Assembly (NCBI GenBank): GCA_902810715.1
Contig: CADDYS010000003.1
Coordinates: 1 to 58,785, forward strand
Length of the DNA stretch: 58,785 nucleotides
Direction of reading: 5' to 3'
Source of the DNA: a bacterium
GTDB lineage: Bacteria; Actinomycetota; Aquicultoria; Aquicultorales; Aquicultoraceae
Made by a program: the position numbers and the translations under genes
The notes under the pieces: model-generated
Databases searched by the model: none
What the model saw: the letters and a program-made list of their open reading frames with translations, nothing else
Told to the model about the DNA's origin: nothing
Shown: positions 52,744 through 58,785 of the stretch, in pieces
Layout: each line of letters opens with the position of its first letter
Numbering within the stretch: position 1 is the first letter of the stretch

Positions 52744-53677
52744 CTAACTCTCTTAAAATGCTTGCCAATTTATCGGGATCGTGGCAAGATGGATTACCCT
52801 CATCCAGGACGTCCGCTAGAATAATGTTTATGCCCAGCGACTGGATGCTCTCGGTGGTTATCGATACCGGATACCTTCTGGACTCGGCGTAGCCTGTGAG
52901 TTTCTCGCCTGGAAGCGGGCGCGTATTTACAACTGCTACGTCTATCCAGTCGGCCGACCCGTGATCGATGATAGCAGTAACGTGATCGCAAGCAGTAAAT
53001 AAGTCGGTCTCCCCCGGCTGGGTCAGCACATTGCAAACGTATATTTTAATAGCCTTTGACTTGGCCAGAGCTCTACCGATTCCCGAAACCATCAAATTGG
53101 GAAGAATACTCGTAAAAACGCTGCCCGGACCTATTATGACCTGGTCGGCCTCCAGTATCGCCTCCACCGCAGCCGGATAGGCCTCAATATCGGGAGGATC
53201 CAGATAAACCGCCTTTAGCGGTTTTGATGTCTGGGCTATTTTGACCTGTCCGGTTATGGGCTCATCGTCAAAAGTCGCGGCCCGGAGTACGACGTTGCCC
53301 ACTGTCGATGGGAGGACCTGTCCCTGCACCGATAAAATCTCCGAGGCAACGCGGACCCCGTCTTCAAAACTCCCATGCAGGTCGGTAAGCGCGGCTATGA
53401 TCAAATTGCCGAGGTTGTGACCGGCTATACCGTCGCCCTGTGTAAAGCGGTATTTAAAAAGCCCGGCCATATCCTCGTCTTTCGCAAGCGCCACCAGGCA
53501 ATTTCTTATGTCACCCGGTGGAAGTATTCCTATATCCCTGCGAAGCCTCCCGGAGCTTCCTCCATCATCGGCAACGCTAACTATGGCCGTGACATTGCTC
53601 GCATATTGCTTTAAGCATCTTAGCACCACCGGCAATCCGGTTCCCCCGCCGATAGCTACCGCTTTTATATCCGGCAT
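52739..53677 (-). CDS. yvcK: YvcK/CofD-family (gluconeogenesis factor) protein
   Basis: The family binds UDP-GlcNAc and affects cell-wall precursor supply and central carbon use. Motifs: AVAIGGGTGLPVVLRCLK, VSVADDGGSSGRLRRDIGILPPGDIRNCLVAL, GHNLGNLIIAAL and IIGPGSVFTSILPNL. The frame is open to 53773 in rapZ, but the ATG at 53677 (MPDIKAVAIGGG) has GAGG four bases upstream. Between rapZ and whiA. Confidence 0.95.
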   Translation of the reverse strand: MPDIKAVAIGGGTGLPVVLRCLKQYASNVTAIVSVADDGGSSGRLRRDIGILPPGDIRNCLVALAKDEDMAGLFKYRFTQGDGIAGHNLGNLIIAALTDLHGSFEDGVRVASEILSVQGQVLPSTVGNVVLRAATFDDEPITGQVKIAQTSKPLKAVYLDPPDIEAYPAAVEAILEADQVIIGPGSVFTSILPNLMVSGIGRALAKSKAIKIYVCNVLTQPGETDLFTACDHVTAIIDHGSADWIDVAVVNTRPLPGEKLTGYAESRRYPVSITTESIQSLGINIILADVLDEGNPSCHDPDKLASILRELV

Positions 53678-53687
53678 AATTCCTCGT

Positions 53688-53732
53688 TCCTCGGAATTAG
53701 CTCTCAGCTCTCGGTTCACAGCTGTCAGCCCC
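53688..53732. repeat. Repeat family B, copy 4, between rapZ and yvcK
   Basis: Words TTAGCTCTCAGCTCTCGG and TTCACAGCTGTCAG, directly after the rapZ TAA stop on the minus strand. Confidence 0.6.
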
Positions 53733-54608
53733 TTACTTCTTCCTCTTAACGTCTCTGTGGCGAAGGACAACATTGTATTCCTTGTCCCTCAAGAACTTGG
53801 CGATCTCCTCGGCGATGGCGACGGACCGATGCGTGCCGCCCGTACACCCGATAGCAACGGTAAGATGGGTTTTCCCCTCGGAAACATACCTTGGCAGAAG
53901 AAACGCCAGGAGACTCTTAAACTTTCTTAAGAAAGTCTGGCTTTCGGCTCTGTCTAAAACAAATTCGCATACGTTTTCGTTGGTTCCGTCAAAGTGACGC
54001 AACGACTCGATATAGTGCGGGTTCGGCAAAAATCTGACATCGATAACAAGATCGGCATCAAGCGGCATGCCATACTTGTACCCAAAAGACATGACCGTTA
54101 TCATGATGCCCTTCTTTTGCTTGTCTTTTTTAAGTACTGCGGTTCTAATCTTGTCTTTAAGTTCAAACGGGGCGAGGTTGCTCGTATCTATCACCAGGTT
54201 GGCCTGGCCGCGAAGCTGCTCCATTATGTGCCTCTCCTGGTGAATGCCATCGACTATCGCACCTTCCTCGGCAAGCGGATGGCGGCGTCTGGTCTCTTTA
54301 AACCTCTTTATAAGAACCTCATCGGACGCTTCTAGAAACAGTATTGTGTACTTTACTTCCTGGGCCTTTAATTTTTGAAGTTCCCCAAGAAGTGCGTCGA
54401 AGAATTCCCGTCCCCTCACGTCGCAGACCATCGCGACCTGTCTTACTTTACTTCCCGGAAGAGTGCAGAGTTCCGCCATTTTGGGAATAAGCGATGGCGG
54501 AAGATTGTCAATGCAGAAGAAGCCCATATCTTCAAAGCACTTTATGGCCTCTGATTTACCGGCTCCCGATAGTCCCGTTATGATCGCAAACTCGATATTT
54601 TGATTCAA
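53733..54608 (-). CDS. rapZ: RapZ/YvcJ nucleotide-binding protein
   Basis: P-loop protein (GLSGAGKSEA) with a C-terminal domain containing GCTGGTHRSVAIAE. In E. coli RapZ directs decay of the GlmZ RNA, which controls glucosamine-6-phosphate synthase; in Gram-positives the role is less clear. 291 residues. TTG start with a weak GGAT. First of the rapZ-yvcK-whiA block. Confidence 0.95.
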   Translation of the reverse strand: MNQNIEFAIITGLSGAGKSEAIKCFEDMGFFCIDNLPPSLIPKMAELCTLPGSKVRQVAMVCDVRGREFFDALLGELQKLKAQEVKYTILFLEASDEVLIKRFKETRRRHPLAEEGAIVDGIHQERHIMEQLRGQANLVIDTSNLAPFELKDKIRTAVLKKDKQKKGIMITVMSFGYKYGMPLDADLVIDVRFLPNPHYIESLRHFDGTNENVCEFVLDRAESQTFLRKFKSLLAFLLPRYVSEGKTHLTVAIGCTGGTHRSVAIAEEIAKFLRDKEYNVVLRHRDVKRKK

Positions 54609-54709
54609 TTAACATCCAACCTCGCTGTTTGATTGCCTTATATATTATTTCGGCATTTCCTTGTTTGATGGTAATTTCTTTTCATTTTAGACCAACTTAA
54701 TTTTGTTTG

Positions 54710-55210
54710 CTATCGCGGCAAGACGCCCTCCAGAGTAAGCAGTCTCTCTTTCCATCCCCGCTTCCCGCTCCATCCGCCTATGCTTCCATCGCTCTTTAAA
54801 ACCCGGTGGCATGGGACAATTATGGGATAGGGATTTTTTGCCATTGCGTTTCCTACCGCTCTTGCAGCCCCCGGTCTTCCGCAGCGCCCCGCCAATTCCT
54901 TGTATGTAATAGTCTCACCATAAGGTATAGCCATTAAGGTTTCATACACAGTTCTTTCAAAGCCTGTTACTTTACTGTAATCCACCTGGTAATCGAATTG
55001 TACATGCTCTTTTGCGAAGTATCTACCTAAAGTTGAGCATAACTCTTTGCCTAAATCTTCCCTATAGACTGGTTTTCCGAACTTCTCGGCGATTTCTTTC
55101 TCTAATTGGAGCTCGTTCTCTTGCGGAAAGACAATTCCGGCAAGCCCTTTCTCGCTAAAGACAACGGCGCCGTTTCCCCACTCGGTTTTATATATATTAA
55201 AACTTTTCAA
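54710..55210 (-). CDS. ogt: Methylated-DNA--protein-cysteine methyltransferase
   Basis: Repairs O6-alkylguanine by moving the alkyl group onto a cysteine. The active site is IIVPCHRVL, with the helix-turn-helix GETITYKELAGRCGRPGAARAVGNAM before it and the closing GGWSGKRGWKERLLTLE. 166 residues, single domain. The TTG start overlaps the uvrC stop as TTGA. Linked with uvrC, so a small repair pair. Confidence 0.94.
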   Translation of the reverse strand: MKSFNIYKTEWGNGAVVFSEKGLAGIVFPQENELQLEKEIAEKFGKPVYREDLGKELCSTLGRYFAKEHVQFDYQVDYSKVTGFERTVYETLMAIPYGETITYKELAGRCGRPGAARAVGNAMAKNPYPIIVPCHRVLKSDGSIGGWSGKRGWKERLLTLEGVLPR

Positions 55211-57045
55211 CTTAAACCACCGCCTTGATGGAAGTGCCGGTAGACCCTCTCGGCGATTATGCCGGGTAGAGCCGGTACGGTTTCTAACTCCTCAAGGCTT
55301 GCTTCAGCAATCGCACCGGGTGAACCAAAGTGCTTGAGCAGCAGCCTCTTTCGTCCCTCACCCACTCCCGGGATTTTATCCAGGGTAGACTCAACCATCG
55401 CCTTCCCACGAAGGCGCCTGTGGTAAGTTATTGCAAAACGGTGCGCCTCGTCTCTTATCCTCTGCATTAGTTTCAATGAGTCAGAGTCACGATCAAGCCT
55501 TATCGGCTTGCTTAAACCCGGTGCGTAAATCTCCTCTTCCCTTTTTGCAAGACCAAAGACGGGTACATCGTTAAAGCCTGTCTCCTGAAGCGCAGATATT
55601 GCAGCAGATAGCTGTGGCTTACCGCCATCAACAATAACCAGGTCGGGCATATCCGAAAAGGATGGGTCAAGCTTGGCTTTCTGGTGTTCAAACCGGCGGC
55701 TTACAACCTCGCGCATCATTGCAAAATCGTTCATACCCTCAACATAAGCGATCTTAAATTTCCGGTAATCATCCTTAAACGGGCGCCCGTCCTTAAAGAC
55801 CACCATCGACCCAACTGAGTTGCGCCCGTAAATGGTTGATATATCAAAACACTCTATCCTTTTAGGCAGGCCAAGAAGACCTAAGTCTGCGGTAAGGGCC
55901 TCAAGAACCCTGGCCGAGGCCTCCTTCTCCCAGGAGTGCTTCATAATAGACATACTTAAGGCATACTGGGCGTTTGCAGCCGCCATATCTAAAAGCTCGC
56001 GCTTGTTTCCCCTCCGCGGAACTTTTAGCGAGACTTTGGTGCCCCTTAAGCTGCCCAGTAGCTCTTCTATTAACCCGCCGTCCTCAACCCCGGTGGGCAC
56101 GAGTACCTGCGGTGGTATCGAGGTGGAGTTAATATAGTTTTGCTTTATAAACGCGCTTAAGATGTCCTCGTTCGATTTGCCTCGATCCAAGATAAAGTTC
56201 TTGCTTCCGATAAGCTTGCCGCCACGCACCACCGAGAGATTTATGCATCCAATAGCCCCGTCGATGCTTAAGCCCAGGATATCGAAATCCTCGCCCGTCT
56301 CGGATACGATCTTTTGTTTCTGCAATACCAGCCTGGCGGCCTCGAGCCTGTCTCTGGCTCTTGCGGCATGCTCGAATTCCAATCTTGCCGACGCATCGTT
56401 CATCTCGGCCTCCAGCTGGCTGATTACCGGCTCGGGGTTGCCTTCCAAAAACATCTCGACTTTCTCAATCATCGCCCGGTACTTGCCTTTTGAGACAGCC
56501 CCAATACACGGGCCCAAACACCTTTTTATATGATAATTTAAGCATGGCGAGCCGGTTGACTTCCCGGGCTTGCCGCGCTTACACGTCCTAAACGAAAATA
56601 TCCGCCGTAACGTATCAAATGTCTCCCTGACCGCCTGCACACTCGTGTATGGGCCGTAATACTTCATGCCGCGCCGGTGGTGCTCCCTGGTTATCATGAC
56701 CCGTGGATAATCATCCTGCCAGGTTATCGCGATATACGGATAGCTTTTATCGTCTCGGTAGGACACATTGAAAGCCGGCCGGTATTTCTTTATAAGGTTC
56801 GCCTCAAGAACAAGCGCCTCGATTTCACTGCCCGTGACATAAAACTCAAAATCTGCAATCCGCTCAATAAGAGCCCTGGTCTTCGGCGAGTGGTCGCCGC
56901 TGTTAAAATACGAGCGCATGCGAGTTCTCAAGGACTTCGCCTTGCCCACATATATGACCCGGCCATCTGAGTCATGGTAGATATAAACACCCGGGTCGGC
57001 AGGTACGCTTTTTAGTTGTTCGACAAGCCTACTTCTGTTTTGCAT
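55207..57045 (-). CDS. uvrC: Excinuclease ABC subunit C
   Basis: Makes both incisions in nucleotide excision repair. Domains in order: GIY-YIG nuclease (GVYIYHDSDGRVIYVGKAK), Cys-containing region (CKRGKPGKSTGSPCLNYHIKRCLGPC), UVR motif, RNase H-like nuclease (IECFDISTIYGRNSVGSMVVFKDG, VDGGKPQLSAA) and C-terminal helix-hairpin-helix pairs (LDKIPGVGEGRKRLLLKHFG). 612 residues, complete. ATG with GAGAT upstream. Confidence 0.97.
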   Translation of the reverse strand: MQNRSRLVEQLKSVPADPGVYIYHDSDGRVIYVGKAKSLRTRMRSYFNSGDHSPKTRALIERIADFEFYVTGSEIEALVLEANLIKKYRPAFNVSYRDDKSYPYIAITWQDDYPRVMITREHHRRGMKYYGPYTSVQAVRETFDTLRRIFSFRTCKRGKPGKSTGSPCLNYHIKRCLGPCIGAVSKGKYRAMIEKVEMFLEGNPEPVISQLEAEMNDASARLEFEHAARARDRLEAARLVLQKQKIVSETGEDFDILGLSIDGAIGCINLSVVRGGKLIGSKNFILDRGKSNEDILSAFIKQNYINSTSIPPQVLVPTGVEDGGLIEELLGSLRGTKVSLKVPRRGNKRELLDMAAANAQYALSMSIMKHSWEKEASARVLEALTADLGLLGLPKRIECFDISTIYGRNSVGSMVVFKDGRPFKDDYRKFKIAYVEGMNDFAMMREVVSRRFEHQKAKLDPSFSDMPDLVIVDGGKPQLSAAISALQETGFNDVPVFGLAKREEEIYAPGLSKPIRLDRDSDSLKLMQRIRDEAHRFAITYHRRLRGKAMVESTLDKIPGVGEGRKRLLLKHFGSPGAIAEASLEELETVPALPGIIAERVYRHFHQGGGLS

Positions 57046-57055
57046 AAATCAATCT

Positions 57056-58117
57056 CTACTTGCCAAACACTTCTTTCTCCCTCAAATATTTTATAACCTC
57101 ACCGAAATTTTTATAAGGTACGTGCGGGATTCCTTTCTCTTTGCAGTGCTTAAGCAGGCTGTCCTTTGCAAAAACCAGGTCGGCATGCTCGGCAGCACAC
57201 CTGTCAGACAGTCCGTTCCCGATGTATATTACAAAATCCGCACTCTTTCGCTTTGCATCCATAACAAATTTTTTGCAGTTCGCACACTGAATGCACTCGG
57301 GGTGCTGGTTGCTAAACTCAAGGGTAGGCCTACCGCCTTCAAAGAAAAGCCGATTTGCATAGTACTCAAGATCGAAGTGGCCGTAGCGGCCCAGTATCCT
57401 CTCTATGAAATAATCAAAACCATCGCTTACCAAATAGATCGGGATATTGGACTTCTCGCTCTGCCGAACAAAGTCGCTGAAATGTGGGTCGATCTCCACC
57501 CCATCGACAAAAGCTTTTAGCTCGTCTTCGGTCGCATCGACCAGTGACCAGCACTTCTCGTATAGCTCGACCATAGATATCCTGCCCTCATGCCACTCCC
57601 AATCGATATCCGTCCACTTATCTTTAAGCCATACGGTAAAAATCGTATCGGATACATCATGCGTGCTGATGGTACCGTCAAAGTCGCAAAGTATCACGGG
57701 GTTTTTACGCACGGCCGCACGGACGCTCTCGGCCAGGATATCGGCAAGAGTCATGCTTTTTAGCTTGGATACGACCGCCTCTTGAACCTGGCCCATCGCC
57801 AACTCAAGCAGGTGCTCTATGATGTCGTAAGAGTCGCCTTCCTTAAGGCAATTGCTCAAGGCAAGCGGACCTTCAACAGCCTCGATTAATTCTAAGAGAC
57901 TTATCTTGGATGCCGGGCGGGCAAGGCCGTAGCCTCCCCCGATACCCCTCCTGGAGATTAGAATTCCCGCTTTTTTAAGCATCTGCAACGTCTTAGCCGC
58001 AAAAGAGACAGATAGATTCTGCGCTTCCGCGATCTCGCTTGTATCGCATGTTTTCGCGCTTTTTGCCAGGTAAAGCGCGCTTAGGATAGCGTACTCCGAT
58101 TTCTTGGTAAACTGCAT
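57056..58117 (-). CDS. Rrf2-family regulator fused to a HAD-type phosphatase
   Basis: Residues 1-134 are an Rrf2 winged-helix regulator (KKSEYAILSALYLAKS, LSVSFAAKTLQMLKKAGILISRRGIGGGYGLARP); only one cysteine (Cys90) is present where cluster-binding Rrf2 proteins have three. Residues 140-350 form a HAD phosphatase of the MtnX/SerB type: DFDGTIS (145-151), VSDGFDYF (230-237) and IGNGLSDRC (299-307), with CIQCANC at 275-281. The reading frame is continuous without an internal stop. ATG with AGGAGG. The fusion suggests a regulator that senses or processes a phosphorylated metabolite. Confidence 0.88.
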   Translation of the reverse strand: MQFTKKSEYAILSALYLAKSAKTCDTSEIAEAQNLSVSFAAKTLQMLKKAGILISRRGIGGGYGLARPASKISLLELIEAVEGPLALSNCLKEGDSYDIIEHLLELAMGQVQEAVVSKLKSMTLADILAESVRAAVRKNPVILCDFDGTISTHDVSDTIFTVWLKDKWTDIDWEWHEGRISMVELYEKCWSLVDATEDELKAFVDGVEIDPHFSDFVRQSEKSNIPIYLVSDGFDYFIERILGRYGHFDLEYYANRLFFEGGRPTLEFSNQHPECIQCANCKKFVMDAKRKSADFVIYIGNGLSDRCAAEHADLVFAKDSLLKHCKEKGIPHVPYKNFGEVIKYLREKEVFGK

Positions 58118-58160
58118 ATTCCTCCTGTTTATCTTGTTTATCCTTTAGAGCATAAAATCG

Positions 58161-58173
58161 GACAATTTTTGTC
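58161..58173. promoter_or_regulatory. Small palindrome, candidate Rrf2 operator
   Basis: GACAATTTTTGTC has perfect 5-bp arms and lies between the candidate promoter (58183-58209) and the start of the Rrf2-HAD gene. Rrf2 proteins often repress their own genes. Tentative. Confidence 0.3.
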
Positions 58174-58182
58174 TTGTTTTAA

Positions 58183-58209
58183 CTTATATCCTACCTGCAT
58201 GAATGTCAA
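58183..58209 (-). promoter_or_regulatory. Candidate promoter of the Rrf2-HAD gene
   Basis: On the minus strand a perfect TTGACA is followed after 15 bases by TATAAG. The spacer is shorter than optimal, which is common where a regulator assists or represses. Confidence 0.5.
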
Positions 58210-58306
58210 CACAGGAGCCCTGGCAAACCGTCTAAAAATTGGTGTGGCAGTATTAAAATACCTTGGGTATAGTAAATATATCGCCTAAGAAAGAGGCGGG
58301 TGTATT

Positions 58307-58785
58307 TTGAATCGCAAACTGCTGATACCAATACTAGTTATAGCATTTACTTTACCGGCTCTTGCACTTGGGGGATGCCTGCACCCTAATAAGGGCAGCC
58401 ATGTAAGAGCAGGCGGCTTTAGTGCGCGCAAAACATCTGCAACAGGCCGACCTTCAAACGCGACCCGGCGTGCGCCAAGGCGGGCCGATGCCGGCGAGAA
58501 CCCAAGACAGGTCGTGCCGGCGATTTTATACCATCACGTGGCCCCCAACATGCGCGACCCTTTAGTCGTAACCCCGGAAACATTTGAGAGCCATCTTAAG
58601 TTCTTGTCCGAGAACGGGTATAAGACAGCCAGCCTTGATGATTTTTATTCTTACCTGACAAAAGGCACGCCCTTGCCCTCTAAAACCGTTTTGATCCAGT
58701 TTGACGATGGCCGGAAGGACCAGTACGTTTACGCTGTCCCAATTCTGAAAAAGTATAACTTTACGGCAACGTTCTTCGTAAACCC
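58307..58785 (+). CDS. Polysaccharide deacetylase family lipoprotein, N-terminal part (cut by window edge)
   Basis: The reading frame from a TTG at 58307 starts with a signal peptide and lipobox (FTLPALALGGC), then a basic low-complexity linker (ATRRAPRRADAG) and the start of a NodB-type domain: VVPAILYHHVAP, VTPETFESHLKFLSENGY and the metal-site Asp pair in VLIQFDDGRKDQY. This resembles the PgaB/IcaB class of polysaccharide deacetylases. About 159 residues are visible; the end lies past the window. AGAGG upstream at a loose distance. It is divergent from the Rrf2-HAD gene. Confidence 0.88.
   Translation, partial: MNRKLLIPILVIAFTLPALALGGCLHPNKGSHVRAGGFSARKTSATGRPSNATRRAPRRADAGENPRQVVPAILYHHVAPNMRDPLVVTPETFESHLKFLSENGYKTASLDDFYSYLTKGTPLPSKTVLIQFDDGRKDQYVYAVPILKKYNFTATFFVN

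Noticed and set aside
57056-58117. Two genes joined by a sequencing frameshift
   Set aside because: Both domains lie in one frame with a normal linker and no disrupted start or ribosome-binding site at the junction; an assembly error cannot be fully excluded.

Overview
The window is gene-dense chromosomal DNA from a free-living bacterium, read almost entirely on the minus strand. Gene content and order point to a deep-branching, probably anaerobic member of the Actinomycetota. The division cluster runs ftsZ-pgeF-yggS-sepF-yggT-divIVA-ileS-traR-lspA-rluD, and a second cluster runs uvrC-rapZ-yvcK-whiA-gapA-pgk-tpiA-secG; both orders are the ones known from actinobacteria such as Streptomyces. 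There is no ftsA. MurE carries the DNPR motif of meso-diaminopimelate-adding enzymes. Oxygen-sensitive iron-sulfur machinery (a double-cubane-type protein and its ATPase activator) fits an anaerobe. This assignment is inference from synteny, not from a marker-gene tree.

Layout from left to right. Positions 1-5374: pyrimidine operon pyrR-pyrB-pyrC-carA-carB (carB cut by the window edge), with a PyrR attenuator in front of pyrR. 5393-6682: a membrane-bound metalloprotease and a small membrane protein. 6886-8085: the only large plus-strand gene of the left half, a stand-alone RecB/Cas4-type nuclease. 8114-10607: polyamine genes (deoxyhypusine-synthase-like enzyme, speD, speB) with their own promoter and a strong terminator between speD and speB. 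10665-19621: rluD, lgt, lspA, traR, ileS, a small winged-helix protein, yggU, divIVA, yggT, proC, sepF. 19635-23402: yggS, phoU, pgeF, ftsZ. 23660-39240: ftsQ, murB, murC, murG, ftsW, murD, mraY, murF, murE, a 1-kb non-coding gap, ftsI, ftsL, rsmH, mraZ and an MraZ operator. 39668-42374: HAD-like protein, BcrAD-type ATPase and double-cubane-cluster-type protein under one promoter. 42583-46448: small membrane proteins, menG, a peptide-binding lipoprotein, secG. 46668-51646: gpmI, tpiA, pgk, gapA (lower glycolysis). 51686-57045: whiA, yvcK, rapZ, ogt, uvrC. 57056-58117: an Rrf2 regulator fused to a HAD phosphatase, and finally a truncated plus-strand polysaccharide deacetylase lipoprotein.

Together the window encodes most of the machinery for building and dividing the cell wall, the three-carbon half of glycolysis, pyrimidine synthesis and lipoprotein maturation (lgt, lspA). 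Unusual points are: (i) several families of short quasi-tandem or inverted repeats placed directly at or after stop codons, in three cases supplying the stop codon itself in the same register; (ii) the double-cubane-cluster operon; (iii) an Rrf2-HAD fusion; (iv) a speD/DHS-like/speB set without a spermidine synthase; (v) a 95-nt ftsW/murG overlap that encodes a basic FtsW tail; (vi) very frequent TTG starts, about a quarter of genes, mostly backed by good Shine-Dalgarno sequences. No tRNA, rRNA, CRISPR array, transposase or prophage was seen.
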